Below are positions 49,421 to 59,051 of a DNA stretch of 64,000 nucleotides, in pieces. The stretch comes from Natronocella acetinitrilica (GTDB lineage: Bacteria > Pseudomonadota > Gammaproteobacteria > Nitrococcales > Aquisalimonadaceae): positions 124,001-188,000 of the forward strand of contig NZ_JALJXV010000010.1 of assembly GCF_024170285.1 (NCBI RefSeq), in the 5' to 3' direction. Positions within the stretch are counted from its first letter, which is position 1. Every line of letters begins with the position of its first letter. The notes under the pieces are model-generated. The model did not search any database, was not told the origin of the DNA, and was given only the letters and a program-made list of their open reading frames with translations. The position numbers and the translations under genes were made by a program.

Positions 49421-49429
49421 TGGTACAAT
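49421..49429 (+). promoter_or_regulatory. candidate extended -10 promoter of grxD
   Basis: TGGTACAAT fits an extended -10 (TG-N-TATAAT type). No good -35 is seen 16-18 bases upstream. The predicted leader to grxD is about 55 bases. Confidence 0.4.
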
Positions 49430-49490
49430 TTCAGTCCAGATTCCAAACCGGGCGTGACAGTTGCGCCGGCAGACTACGAGGTGTGTGGCA

Positions 49491-49823
49491 ATGGACGAAG
49501 TGCAACAGGCGATCAAGCAGCAGGTGGAGTCCCATCCCGTCATCCTGTTCATGAAGGGTACGCCCCAGTTCCCCCAGTGTGGCTTTTCCATGAAGGCGTC
49601 CCAGGCGCTGGCTGGATGCGAGGTGGAATTCGCCTACGTCAATGTGCTGGAGGATGAACGTATCCGTCAGGGCATCAAGGAATTCGGCAACTGGCCCACC
49701 ATTCCGCAGCTGTATGTCGGCGGTGAACTCGTGGGTGGGTCCGATATCATTCTGCAGATGTACGAATCCGGTGAGCTGGAAACCCTGGTCAAGGGCGCCG
49801 TCGAGGCGAAGAGCCAGGCCTGA
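49491..49823 (+). CDS. grxD: monothiol glutaredoxin GrxD (CGFS type)
   Basis: The 110-residue protein has the CGFS active site (C30 in QFPQCGFSM), the glutathione-binding NWPTIPQLYVGGE and the C-terminal GGSDIILQMYESGEL block. CGFS glutaredoxins carry or deliver [2Fe-2S] clusters. ATG 49491 is preferred over an upstream TTG at 49461 because the family N-terminus fits. The gene stands alone between sodB and the convergent rnt. Confidence 0.93.
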   Translation: MDEVQQAIKQQVESHPVILFMKGTPQFPQCGFSMKASQALAGCEVEFAYVNVLEDERIRQGIKEFGNWPTIPQLYVGGELVGGSDIILQMYESGELETLVKGAVEAKSQA

Positions 49824-49850
49824 AAGTGACCCCTTGCGTGCCCGGCGCGG

Positions 49851-50507
49851 TTACTCCCGCCCGGGCACGCCGATGTGCATGTCCCAGCGGTTGACGATCT
49901 CGCAGAAAAGATCCGCCGTTTTCTCCGCATCATAGACCGCCGAGTGGGCCTCCTCTCCGTTCCAACCCATGCCCGCAGTCCGCAGGGCCTTGGCCAGTAC
50001 CGTCTGCCCGAAGGCAAGCCCCGCCAGAGTCGCCGTATCGAAGCTGCCGAAGGGGTGGAACGGGTTGCGGCGGATGCCTGCCCGATCAACTGCGGCATTG
50101 AGGAAGTTGAGGTCGAAAGTGGCATTGTGGCCCACCAGGATCGCCCGGGTGCAGCCTGTGTCCCTGACTTCCTGCCGGATGGGCTTGAAGACCCGGCCCA
50201 GGGCATCCTGTTCGCCGTAGGCGATGCGCAGTGGGTGGTCGGGCCGGATGCCGTTGATTTCCAGGGATTTTGGATCAATGTTTGCGCCCTCGAACGGCTT
50301 CACATGGCAGGAGTGCGTCTCCGCCCGATAGAGCCTGCCCGCGTCATCCATGCGCACGATCACTGCGGCGATCTGCAACAGTGCGTCGGTTTGATGGTTC
50401 AGGCCGCCAGTTTCGACGTCCACCACCACCGGCAGGAAACTCCTGAAGCGGTGCGCTATGCCCATGGCACCTGACAGGGTTGCAGAATTCGGGGCGTCTT
50501 CGCTCAT
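49851..50507 (-). CDS. rnt: ribonuclease T
   Basis: The 218-residue DEDD exonuclease trims tRNA and other stable RNA 3' ends. Exo motifs are VVVDVETGG (D30, E32), [12 protein letters not shown] and [14 protein letters not shown]. The start ATG overlaps the pyrC stop by four bases (50507-50504), so the pair is an operon. The length matches RNase T. Confidence 0.93.
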   Translation of the reverse strand: MSEDAPNSATLSGAMGIAHRFRSFLPVVVDVETGGLNHQTDALLQIAAVIVRMDDAGRLYRAETHSCHVKPFEGANIDPKSLEINGIRPDHPLRIAYGEQDALGRVFKPIRQEVRDTGCTRAILVGHNATFDLNFLNAAVDRAGIRRNPFHPFGSFDTATLAGLAFGQTVLAKALRTAGMGWNGEEAHSAVYDAEKTADLFCEIVNRWDMHIGVPGRE

Positions 50508-51553
50508 GGGGTGTCCTGTTGGCCGTCCAGCCGCCAACGCAGGGTCTGGCCCGCCGCCAGCGGCACGATGGTGTCGTTACCGAGGTTGTATTCTCCGGGG
50601 AGAGTCCAGTCCTGACGGCGCAGTGTAATGAGTTCTTCGTTGCGGGGCAGTTGATAGAAGTCGGCACCATGAATGCTGGCGAAGCCTTCCAGACGGTCCA
50701 GCCGACCGGCATCCTCAAAGATTTCGGCATACAGCTCGATGGCTGCACAGGCAGAGAAGCAGCCGGCACAGCCACAGGCGCTTTCCTTGGCGCCGCGGGC
50801 GTGAGGGGCGCTGTCGGTACCCAGGAAAAACCGCGGATTGCCGGAGGTGGCGGCATCGAGCAGCGCCTCGCGATCACGCTCCCGCTTCAGAATCGGCAGG
50901 CAGTAGTAGTGCGGGCGTATCCCGCCGACCAACATGTGATTGCGGTTGTAGAGCAGATGCTGGGGCGTGATGGTTGCGGCCAGGCGATCCGGCCCGGAGG
51001 CGACAAACTCCGCCGCCTGCGCAGTGGTGATGTGTTCGAACACGACGCGCAGCGACGGGTGACGCTGCAGCAGCGGCTCCAGTGTCTGGTCGATAAAGCG
51101 GCTTTCGCGATCGAAGATATCCACGTCGCCATGGGTGACTTCGCCGTGAAGCAGCAAGGGCAGACCGTGCTCCGCCATCGCCGCCAGCGTGTCCTCGCAG
51201 CGGGCCAGGTCAGTCACTCCGGCATCGGAATTGGTGGTGGCACCGGCCGGGTAGAGCTTGACGCCATGGATGTGCTCGCTGGCGGCGGCCTCGGTCGCTG
51301 TCTCCGGCGAGGTGTTGTCCGTCAGGTACAGGGTCATCAACGGCTTGAAATCGGTGCCGGGCGGCAGCGTGTCCAGGATGCGTTGCCGGTAGGCCAGCGC
51401 TGCGCTGACTGTCGTCACCGGCGGCACCAGATTGGGCATGACAATGGCACGGGCAAAGCGCCGCGCGGTGTGCGGTACCACATGCTCGAGAACTGCGCCG
51501 TCGCGCAGGTGCAGGTGCCAGTCGTCGGGCCGGCGGATGGTGATCTGGTCCAT
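50504..51553 (-). CDS. pyrC: dihydroorotase, class II
   Basis: The 349-residue zinc enzyme cyclises carbamoyl aspartate to dihydroorotate in pyrimidine synthesis. The metal-binding HxH is in [10 protein letters not shown] (H13, H15), and the lysine expected to be carbamylated is in [27 protein letters not shown] near residue 245 is the C-terminal metal and substrate loop. Length and motifs fit the E. coli PyrC type. It is followed by rnt. Confidence 0.95.
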   Translation of the reverse strand: MDQITIRRPDDWHLHLRDGAVLEHVVPHTARRFARAIVMPNLVPPVTTVSAALAYRQRILDTLPPGTDFKPLMTLYLTDNTSPETATEAAASEHIHGVKLYPAGATTNSDAGVTDLARCEDTLAAMAEHGLPLLLHGEVTHGDVDIFDRESRFIDQTLEPLLQRHPSLRVVFEHITTAQAAEFVASGPDRLAATITPQHLLYNRNHMLVGGIRPHYYCLPILKRERDREALLDAATSGNPRFFLGTDSAPHARGAKESACGCAGCFSACAAIELYAEIFEDAGRLDRLEGFASIHGADFYQLPRNEELITLRRQDWTLPGEYNLGNDTIVPLAAGQTLRWRLDGQQDTP

Positions 51554-51697
51554 GGGTCGCTAGCGGAGGCCGGAAAAGGCCGTCCAGTATACAGCAAGCC
51601 GTCAAGAACCCCGTTACCCTTGCACTCCGCCAGATCAGCACTGATCATTAGCCACCTTCTCGTCAATGCCGCAACCATCAAGCATGGGGTCTGCAAC

Positions 51698-52909
51698 ATG
51701 GATAACGTGAAAAAGGTCGTGCTCGCCTACTCCGGCGGCCTCGATACCTCGGTCATTCTCGAGTGGCTGAAAGACACTTATGGCTGCGAAGTCGTTACTT
51801 TCACCGCCGACCTTGGCCAGGGCGAAGAACTCGAGCCGGCCCGGGAGAAAGCCAAACAGCTCGGGGTGAAGGAGATCTTCATCGAGGATCTGCGCGAGGA
51901 GTTCGTGCGTGATTTCGTCTTCCCCATGTTTCGCGCCAATGCGATCTACGAGGGTGAGTACCTGCTGGGCACCTCCATTGCCCGGCCGCTGATCGCCAAA
52001 CGGCAGGTGGAGATTGCCCGGCAGACCGGTGCGGATGCCGTCTCCCACGGGGCCACGGGCAAGGGTAACGATCAGGTGCGCTTCGAACTGGGCTACTACG
52101 GGCTGGAGCCCGGCATCAAGGTGATCGCGCCCTGGCGGGAGTGGGATCTGCTCTCCCGGGAGAAGCTGCTGGCCTACGCGGAGAAGCGTGGCATTCCCAT
52201 CGAAGGCAAGAAAAAGGGCGGTTCACCCTATTCCATGGACGCCAACCTGCTGCACATCTCCTACGAGGGTGGCGTGCTCGAGGACCCCTGGGCCGAGGCC
52301 GAGGAGGACATGTGGCGTTGGACCGTTGCCCCGGAGAAAGCACCGGATCAGCCCACCTACATCGAACTGACTTTCAGTCATGGTGACTGTGTCGCCATCG
52401 ACGGCCAGAGCCTCAGCCCTGCGGAGATCCTTGCGCACCTCAACAAGGTCGGGGGCGCCAACGGTATCGGCCGGCTCGATGTGGTGGAAAACCGCTATGT
52501 GGGCATCAAGTCCCGGGGCTGCTACGAAACGCCGGGCGGAACCATTCTGCTGAAGGCTCATCGCGGCATCGAATCCATCACGCTCGATCGGGAGGCCGCG
52601 CATCTGAAGGATGAAATGATGCCGCGCTACGCCAAGCTGATCTACAACGGCTACTGGTTCAGCCCCGAGCGGGAGGCCATGCAGGCGCTGATCGACCAGA
52701 CCCAGCAGGTGGTCAACGGCGTGGTTCGCCTCAAGCTGTACAAGGGTGCCGTGTCCGTTGTCGGTCGCAAGTCCGAGACGGACAGCCTGTTCGACGCCCG
52801 CATCGCCACCTTCGAGGATGACGCCGGTGCATACAATCAGAAAGATGCCGAGGGCTTCATCAAGCTCAACGCCTTGCGTCTGAAGCTGGCTGCCGGGCGA
52901 CGCAGATAG
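51698..52909 (+). CDS. argG: argininosuccinate synthase
   Basis: The 403-residue enzyme joins citrulline and aspartate using ATP. The P-loop-like ATP site is [12 protein letters not shown] near the N-terminus, and [15 protein letters not shown] is the citrulline/aspartate site. The ATG at 51698 matches the family start; the frame is open much further upstream but that part is antisense to pyrC. With argF and argD it supplies most of the late arginine pathway in this window. No ARG box was recognised. Confidence 0.95.
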   Translation: MDNVKKVVLAYSGGLDTSVILEWLKDTYGCEVVTFTADLGQGEELEPAREKAKQLGVKEIFIEDLREEFVRDFVFPMFRANAIYEGEYLLGTSIARPLIAKRQVEIARQTGADAVSHGATGKGNDQVRFELGYYGLEPGIKVIAPWREWDLLSREKLLAYAEKRGIPIEGKKKGGSPYSMDANLLHISYEGGVLEDPWAEAEEDMWRWTVAPEKAPDQPTYIELTFSHGDCVAIDGQSLSPAEILAHLNKVGGANGIGRLDVVENRYVGIKSRGCYETPGGTILLKAHRGIESITLDREAAHLKDEMMPRYAKLIYNGYWFSPEREAMQALIDQTQQVVNGVVRLKLYKGAVSVVGRKSETDSLFDARIATFEDDAGAYNQKDAEGFIKLNALRLKLAAGRRR

Positions 52910-53013
52910 GGAAGCGCAGGCCTCACATATCCGCAGACCGCGCCTATGCTCTACCATGGAAGGCAGAGCATCACGCCTGATATTGCAGTCAGGCCAGGAG
53001 CGGGACGGATACA

Positions 53014-55746
53014 ATGATCCTCAAGCGGATACTCAAGTCCCGTCGCGGCGCAGACAAGGCGGCGACGGGTGGCGATTCACAATCGTCGGCGGCGAGCGCC
53101 GCAAGCGGGTCAGTGACCGTGGACCTGGACGCCCTGGCTACGGCGGCACCGGACTCGCGGGAGGCCGATCAATTCCGCGAAATCCTTGCGGCCGGCGCTC
53201 CCGGTATCACCCTGGAAACACGGCTCACCTGCATCGATGCCTCCCTTGATCCCACGCTGCTGGCCCATCTGGCCCGCAGCGGCCGTGAGCTCGAAATTCG
53301 GCTCGCGGCCCTTGAACACGTTGTGGGGGATCGGCTGTTGGAGGAGATTGCCCTGCATGATCGTGTCACCCGCGTGCGGCAACTGGCGGTGGCACGCCTC
53401 ACCTCGGAAGACGGCCTGGAACGTGTCTTCCAGGCCAGTCGCGGACAGGATGCCCGTGTTGCCCGAGAGGCCAGGCAGCGGCTCGACGAGATCGCGGCAG
53501 CCCGTGCCGAGCAAGAGGCCGTGCTTGACCAGCGCAGACAGCTCTGTACCGAGGCAGAGGCCATCAGCGCCGGCGAGCGCTCTGGCCCCCTGGGTGCCTT
53601 GCTGGATCGTCTCGAGAATCGCTGGGGGGGCTTGGTCGGGGTCCCCCCCGACGATCTGGCCAACCGTTTTCGAGCGGCGGTTACTGCCGGGCGGGCGCTG
53701 GCGGAACAACAGTCGCAGGCTCATTATTCCCCCGCGGCGATCGGCGAGGTGCTGACCACGCTGAGTGCCCTGGATGATGCAGCGCTCACCGAACGCCTGA
53801 CAGAACTGGACCGCACCCTTGCCGAGTTGCCCGAGGCGTCTGCCGCATCGCCGAACCCGGCTGAACTCGAGGCGCTTGCCGCGCCCCTGCAGCAATGGCG
53901 CGAGGATTTGCGGGCCTGGCATGCCCACCGGGGAACGGTGCAGGCCTTGCTTGCAGAGCTGCAGTCCAACCCGGGCGACGTGGAGCGTGAGCGGCGCCTG
54001 GCCGGGCTGCTGGCGGAAGTCCCATGGCGAACCAGCCGCAGCAAGCCAGCCCAATTGCGAGACGCCGAACGCTGGCTATCCGGTGAGCGCAGCGGGACTG
54101 CACCACCCGGCAAGAGCCCGGGGCCGCCGGAAGGTGGTGATGCCCACGGTGCCAGGCCCGATGAGATGCAGCGACAGCAACAGGCTTTCGACACCCAGTA
54201 CCAGCAGGTCAGCGATGCGCTGGATGACGGCGACCTGCGCCGGGCCAGACGCCTGCTGGGGCGTATGCACAAGCGTGTCGAACAACTGCCGCGCAAGGCC
54301 CGGGCCCCCTTCGAGGAGCGGCTCAAGCCGCTTGCCGTCCGCGTCCAGGAATTGCAGGACTGGCGGCGCTTCGCGGTGCTGCCCAAGCAGGAAACCCTGT
54401 GTCGCCGCATGGAGGAAATCGCCGGGACGCCGCTGGAGCCCCAGGAGCAGTACGACGCCATCCAGGGCATGCGGGAGGAATGGAAGGCGCTTGGGGGCTC
54501 GGATTCACGGGAGTCCCGCGCTCTCTGGGAGCGTTTTCAGAAGGCTGCCGATACCGCCTTCGAGCCGTGCCGAGTCTGGTTCCATGCCCTGCACGCGCAG
54601 CGTGAGGCCAACCTTGAGGAGCGGCAGCGGATCTGTGATCAACTGGATACCTTTCTCCAGTCCAGGCCGCTGGACGAACTGGACAGCAAGGCGTTGGATG
54701 AGATCTACGGCGTGGCTCGTGAGGCCTGGCGGGCGGCCTCGCCTGTTGATCCTCAGCGGGGCCGGCAGGCCAAGCGCCGTTTTCGCCGCGCCATGGATGC
54801 CATCAGCGAGGAGCTGAAGCGTCGTCGCGGCGGATTGCGGGAGGAGAAAAAACGCCTGCTTGAGGCAGCCCACGCGCTGGAGACCATGGAGGATCTGCAC
54901 GGGGCCATTCGCGAGGCAAAGCGTCTGCAGCAGATCTGGCGCGACCTCGGGCCGCTACCGCCGGGGGAGGAACGGCGTCGCCATCGTGAGCTGCAACAGG
55001 CCTGTGACAAGGTGTTCGGGCGGCTACGCGGTGAGAGGCAACACCAGGAGCAGCAGCACACCGAAGAGCAGCAGCAGGTGGAGGCGCAGGCCGCGGCATT
55101 GCAGAAAATTCTCGAGGAGAACGGCGAGGAAGCGCAGATCAAACAGGCCTTGCAGGAGTTGGTCAGTGCCCACGGCCGAGCGGCTGACATTGTGCGCCGG
55201 CGACTGTCCCGAGAGGTTGATGAGCTGCGTCGCGACGCTCGATTGGCATTGGCGGCATGGCAACGGCGGCGCTGGGAGGACGGTCTCAACGCGCTGCGTG
55301 ATGCAGCCACCAAGGTGCGTGCGGCAGAACGGGCGGTGGAGGGAGATGGTGAATTGCCGTCGGCGCCACCGGGTATGCACGGCCTGCCCGAGGGGTGCGT
55401 CGAGAACCTGCAGGCACGCTGGCAGACCGCGGTGGCAATGCAGCGCGATGCAAACCGGTATGAGCCGGCCCGGCTCGAGAGCGCCGCCGAACAGCGGCAG
55501 CGCTTGTGTGTACGCATGGAGATTCTGGCTGGCGTCGACTCCCCGGACGCCGACCGCGACTTGCGCATGTCACTGCAGGTGGAGCGCTTGTCGGCTTCCC
55601 TGGGTGGTGGCGAGCATGATGACCCGACCCAGTCCCTGGAGCGTCTCGCCCACGAGTGGTATGCCCTCGGCCCATGGCCTGCCGATGCATCCGGCCAGAT
55701 GGAACAGCGCTTCTGGCAGGCCCTGTCCCGGGCCATGGAGCATTAG
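53014..55746 (+). CDS. DUF349 domain protein
   Basis: The 910-residue, highly charged, all-helical protein has several DUF349-type repeats in the central part (about 390-680, for example RMEEIAGTPLEPQEQYDAIQ and AIREAKRLQQIWRDLGPLPP). Helical repeats that look HEAT-like lie at the N-terminus (about 50-150), and extensive coiled coil is present. No signal peptide or membrane segment is seen. DUF349 proteins are widespread but without a defined biochemical role. It stands alone between argG and the convergent pirin gene. Confidence 0.8.
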   Translation: MILKRILKSRRGADKAATGGDSQSSAASAASGSVTVDLDALATAAPDSREADQFREILAAGAPGITLETRLTCIDASLDPTLLAHLARSGRELEIRLAALEHVVGDRLLEEIALHDRVTRVRQLAVARLTSEDGLERVFQASRGQDARVAREARQRLDEIAAARAEQEAVLDQRRQLCTEAEAISAGERSGPLGALLDRLENRWGGLVGVPPDDLANRFRAAVTAGRALAEQQSQAHYSPAAIGEVLTTLSALDDAALTERLTELDRTLAELPEASAASPNPAELEALAAPLQQWREDLRAWHAHRGTVQALLAELQSNPGDVERERRLAGLLAEVPWRTSRSKPAQLRDAERWLSGERSGTAPPGKSPGPPEGGDAHGARPDEMQRQQQAFDTQYQQVSDALDDGDLRRARRLLGRMHKRVEQLPRKARAPFEERLKPLAVRVQELQDWRRFAVLPKQETLCRRMEEIAGTPLEPQEQYDAIQGMREEWKALGGSDSRESRALWERFQKAADTAFEPCRVWFHALHAQREANLEERQRICDQLDTFLQSRPLDELDSKALDEIYGVAREAWRAASPVDPQRGRQAKRRFRRAMDAISEELKRRRGGLREEKKRLLEAAHALETMEDLHGAIREAKRLQQIWRDLGPLPPGEERRRHRELQQACDKVFGRLRGERQHQEQQHTEEQQQVEAQAAALQKILEENGEEAQIKQALQELVSAHGRAADIVRRRLSREVDELRRDARLALAAWQRRRWEDGLNALRDAATKVRAAERAVEGDGELPSAPPGMHGLPEGCVENLQARWQTAVAMQRDANRYEPARLESAAEQRQRLCVRMEILAGVDSPDADRDLRMSLQVERLSASLGGGEHDDPTQSLERLAHEWYALGPWPADASGQMEQRFWQALSRAMEH

Positions 55747-55810
55747 GGCAGCACCGAGGTATTCACGCCGCCGCGAATACCGCAGCGCTTCCTTGGGTCG
55801 TTGCGCTTGC

Positions 55811-56512
55811 CTACGCCGGCGGCAGATCGAACAGGATCACTTCCGCCCCTTCCAGGGCTGTCAGCTCCGGTGTCTGATCGCGAATGATCGCCGCGTCGCC
55901 GGCTTCAAGCCCGTGCCGGTCGAGCGTGATCGCACCCCGGGCCACCTGCAGGTAGCCGATCCGACCGCTCGCCAGCGACAGCGACAGCGTCTCTCCGGCG
56001 GGCACCCGGCTTTGCCAGGCCACCACATCCTGGTGAATGCGCAGTGCATCGTCGCGGCCGTCCGGATCCAGAATGCGGTGGGTCACCCTGGTGTCGGTCT
56101 CGTTCATGAAGCGGCGTTGCTGATAGCCCGGTTCGACGCCACGCAGATCGGGGATGATCCAGATCTGCAGAAAGTGCAGTGGCTCGCTCCGGGAGGCGTT
56201 GAATTCGCTGTGCATGATGCCTGTTCCAGCGTGCATGAGCTGCACGTCTCCCGGACGAATGGTAGAGCCGCCGCCGGTGTTGTCACGATGCGCCATGGCA
56301 CCCTCGAGCACGATGCTGACGATCTCCATATCCCGGTGGCCATGGGCCGGGAATCCGGCGCCGGGGGTCACCCGGTCCTCGTTCAGAACCCGCAGGGCGG
56401 AGACGCCCATGTGGCGTGGGTCATGGTAGTCGGCAAATGAGAACGCATGGCGGCTGTCCAGCCAGTCGATACGGGTGCTGCCGCGGTCCTCGGCGCGCCG
56501 CAGGGTGATCAT
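55811..56512 (-). CDS. pirin family protein (YhhW-like bicupin)
   Basis: The 233-residue bicupin has the pirin N-domain (about 1-125) with metal-binding histidines in FPAHGHRDMEIVSIVLEG and LMHAGTGIMHSEFN. The C-terminal cupin covers about 135-230. Related proteins such as E. coli YhhW have quercetinase activity; the natural substrate is unclear. The ATG at 56512 is one base after the lpxH stop, so it is read from the lpxH transcript. Confidence 0.88.
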   Translation of the reverse strand: MITLRRAEDRGSTRIDWLDSRHAFSFADYHDPRHMGVSALRVLNEDRVTPGAGFPAHGHRDMEIVSIVLEGAMAHRDNTGGGSTIRPGDVQLMHAGTGIMHSEFNASRSEPLHFLQIWIIPDLRGVEPGYQQRRFMNETDTRVTHRILDPDGRDDALRIHQDVVAWQSRVPAGETLSLSLASGRIGYLQVARGAITLDRHGLEAGDAAIIRDQTPELTALEGAEVILFDLPPA

Positions 56513-56513
56513 G

Positions 56514-57257
56514 TCAGTGCTTCTCCAGCGGGATGGTCTGCAGGTCCCATTCGCCATCGCGGTACTCCAGCACGCTGCCCTGGTCGTACCAGTCACCGAG
56601 CACGATCCGGGTGGCGGATTCGCCATCGATGGTGAGCGCATGCACGTTCGGCCGATGGGTGTGTCCATGGACCAGTCTGCGCACGCCATGTTCCCGCATG
56701 GTTGTCTCCACCGCCTGCTGGTTGACATCCATGATGTACTCGGAGGTAGAGGCAAGGTGGGCGTTGCGTGCCGTACTCTCCTGCCGCGCCTGTTTTGCCA
56801 TCTGCAATCGCTGCTCGATGGTCACGGCGAGAAACTGCTGCTGCCAGCCGGGATCGTGCACCATGGCACGGAATTGCTGGTAGTCGTGGTCGTCGGTGCA
56901 CAGGCTGTCACCGTGCATGAGCAGGACGCGCTCGCCGCCCAGTTCGATGGTGGTGGGGTCGGGTAGCAGTACCGCGCCGGTGTTGGCGGCAAACTGGTCG
57001 CCAAGGAGAAAATCCCGATTGCCGCGCATCACGTAAAGAGGAACGCCGGCCTGGCGGGTAAATAGGGCCAGACCCGCAAGCACGGGATGTTCCGGCGGCA
57101 CGGCGTCATCGCCGATCCAGGCCTCGAAGAAGTCACCCAGGATGTAGAGCGCCTCGGCCTGGGTGGCGCGGGTCTGCAGAAATTCGAGAAACAGTTTGGT
57201 GATCGCCGGGCGGGCGGGATCCAGATGCAGATCGGAGATGAACAGTACCGGCTTCAT
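56514..57257 (-). CDS. lpxH: UDP-2,3-diacylglucosamine diphosphatase
   Basis: The 247-residue calcineurin-like phosphoesterase makes lipid X in lipid A synthesis. Metal-binding motifs are ISDLHLDPARP (D9, H11), LGDFFEAWIGDD, RGNRDFLLG, LMHGDSLCTDD and VHGHTHRP. ATG 57257 was chosen because the phosphoesterase motif starts directly after it. The gene is divergent from cysS. Confidence 0.94.
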   Translation of the reverse strand: MKPVLFISDLHLDPARPAITKLFLEFLQTRATQAEALYILGDFFEAWIGDDAVPPEHPVLAGLALFTRQAGVPLYVMRGNRDFLLGDQFAANTGAVLLPDPTTIELGGERVLLMHGDSLCTDDHDYQQFRAMVHDPGWQQQFLAVTIEQRLQMAKQARQESTARNAHLASTSEYIMDVNQQAVETTMREHGVRRLVHGHTHRPNVHALTIDGESATRIVLGDWYDQGSVLEYRDGEWDLQTIPLEKH

Positions 57258-57399
57258 GGCAACCTCTGGGCCTTGCGTGACGCGTAAGGATACTGGGGGG
57301 AGCCGGGAGTCAGCAATTTCCATCGGCGCCGGATGAGAAATGCCGCCGAATTCCTTATCATGACGCGCCCTCCCCTCACGGAAGCCAACGGAATTTCGC

Positions 57400-58794
57400 A
57401 TGCTGGAGATCTACAACAGCCTCACCCGACGCAAGGAACGCTTCGAACCCATCGAGCCTGGCAAGGTCCGCATGTATGTCTGCGGGATGACGGTCTACGA
57501 CTATTGCCATCTGGGGCACGCCCGGGCGCTGGTGGCCTTCGACGTGGTTGCGCGCTACCTGCGGCATCTGGGCTATGCGCTCACCTATGTGCGCAATATC
57601 ACCGATGTGGACGACAAGATCATCGACCGGGCCCGGGAGCAGGGCGTGACCATGGAGGCCCTGACAGAACGGTTTATCGATGCCATGCACGAGGACGAGA
57701 CCGCCCTGGGGGTGCTGCGGCCCGATCAGGAGCCGCGGGCAACGCAGGCCATCGGCGAGATGCATGCCCTGATCGAGCGCCTCTTCGAGCGGGGGCTGGC
57801 CTACCAGAACGGCGAGGGCGACGTCTACTACGACATCTCCGGCTTTCCCGAGTACGGCAAGCTTTCTGGCAAGCGCCTTGCCGACCTGCGCGCGGGTGCC
57901 CGGGTCGACGTGGACGCCGACAAGCGCCACCCGGGAGATTTCGTGCTCTGGAAGCGGGCCAAGCCGGGCGACCCCAGTTGGCCCTCTCCCTGGGGCGAGG
58001 GCAGACCGGGTTGGCATATCGAGTGCTCGGCCATGTCCACCAACTGCCTTGGGGAGCATTTCGATATCCACGGCGGTGGACTGGACCTGCAGTTCCCCCA
58101 CCACGAGAACGAGATCGCCCAGAGCGAGGGGGCAAGCGGTCATACCTATGCCAATGTCTGGATGCACAACGGCCATGTCCGGGTGGATGACGAGAAGATG
58201 TCCAAGTCCCTGGGCAACTTCTTCACCGTGCGGGACATCCTGGCCCGATATCGGCCGGAAGCTGTTCGCCATTTCCTGCTCTCGAGCCATTATCGCAGCC
58301 CGTTGAACTACACCAGCGAAGCCCTGGACCATGCCGGTGCCGGCGCTGAAAGGCTTTATCTGGCGCTGCGCGGTCTGCCCATGGTGGAGCCGGGTGACGC
58401 CGGGACCGATTATCGCGATCGGTTTTCCGCCGCCATGAATGACGACTTCAATACCCCTGAAGCATTGGCGGTGCTGTTCGAACTGGCCCGGGCGGTGAAC
58501 CGCTTGCGGGAGACGGATACCGACGAAGCTGCGCGACACGCTGGTGTGTTGCGGGAATTGGGCGGCGTGCTGGGATTGTTGCAGACAGATCCGGAACAGT
58601 ATCTGAAGGGCGATAGCGGCGCGGAGGTTGCGCCCGGACTCACCGCGGCGGCCATCGACGATCTGCTCGAGGAGCGTCAAGCGGCCCGCAAGGGCCGGGA
58701 CTTCGCCCGGGCGGACGCCATCCGTGACCAGCTTCAGGGTGCCGGCATCATCATCGAGGACGGCGCCGGCGGCAGCACCTGGCGGAAAGGATAG
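57400..58794 (+). CDS. cysS: cysteinyl-tRNA synthetase
   Basis: The 464-residue class I synthetase has the zinc ligand C28 in [17 protein letters not shown], the HIGH-type signature HLGH (37-40) and the KMSKS loop in [21 protein letters not shown]-type residues are seen as [18 protein letters not shown]. Length and motifs are standard. Repeat B5 starts 13 bases after its stop codon. Confidence 0.96.
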   Translation: MLEIYNSLTRRKERFEPIEPGKVRMYVCGMTVYDYCHLGHARALVAFDVVARYLRHLGYALTYVRNITDVDDKIIDRAREQGVTMEALTERFIDAMHEDETALGVLRPDQEPRATQAIGEMHALIERLFERGLAYQNGEGDVYYDISGFPEYGKLSGKRLADLRAGARVDVDADKRHPGDFVLWKRAKPGDPSWPSPWGEGRPGWHIECSAMSTNCLGEHFDIHGGGLDLQFPHHENEIAQSEGASGHTYANVWMHNGHVRVDDEKMSKSLGNFFTVRDILARYRPEAVRHFLLSSHYRSPLNYTSEALDHAGAGAERLYLALRGLPMVEPGDAGTDYRDRFSAAMNDDFNTPEALAVLFELARAVNRLRETDTDEAARHAGVLRELGGVLGLLQTDPEQYLKGDSGAEVAPGLTAAAIDDLLEERQAARKGRDFARADAIRDQLQGAGIIIEDGAGGSTWRKG

Positions 58795-58806
58795 CCCGAT
58801 TCGGGG

Positions 58807-58916
58807 AACCGCGGTCCGGCACGCCGCTCATGGACACGCCGTAAACCCATCCCTGGGGGCTCGTATGCGAGGTCCCTCTCGCATACGGTCCATGAGCGGC
58901 GCACCGGACCGCGGTT
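58807..58916. repeat. nested stem-loop repeat B5
   Basis: Its outer arms are the same as in B1 (AACCGCGGTCCGG and its complement), but the inner hairpin is GTATGCGAG/CTCGCATAC as in B3 and B4. Outer stem type and inner hairpin type are thus combined independently among copies. It lies between the convergent cysS and CorC-like genes. Confidence 0.9.
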
Positions 58917-58953
58917 TGTGCCTGTGGCCTTGGGGCAACACCACCGCCGTTGT

Positions 58954-59038
58954 GGTGCGTTACGGCCTTCGGCCTAACACACCCTACGTTTGGCCGTGCC
59001 CGCTGTAGGGTGTGTTAGCGCGCAGCGCGTAACGCACC
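58954..59038. repeat. palindromic unit pair A10/A11
   Basis: The forward unit 58954-58988 and the inverted unit 59006-59038 are arranged as A2/A3 are after B1, with a similar linker (beginning TGTGCCTGTGGCCTTGGGG) from B5. The inverted unit ends 13 bases before the stop codon of the convergent CorC-like gene. Confidence 0.88.
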
Positions 59039-59051
59039 GGTTCGGCGATGG

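Noticed and set aside
50480-51697. N-terminal extension of argG
   Set aside because: The extra 400 codons are antisense to pyrC, and argininosuccinate synthase normally starts at the [10 protein letters not shown] segment.
53110-54054. Open reading frame of 314 codons on the minus strand
   Set aside because: It is antisense to the DUF349 gene, whose coding pattern and helical repeats are clear.
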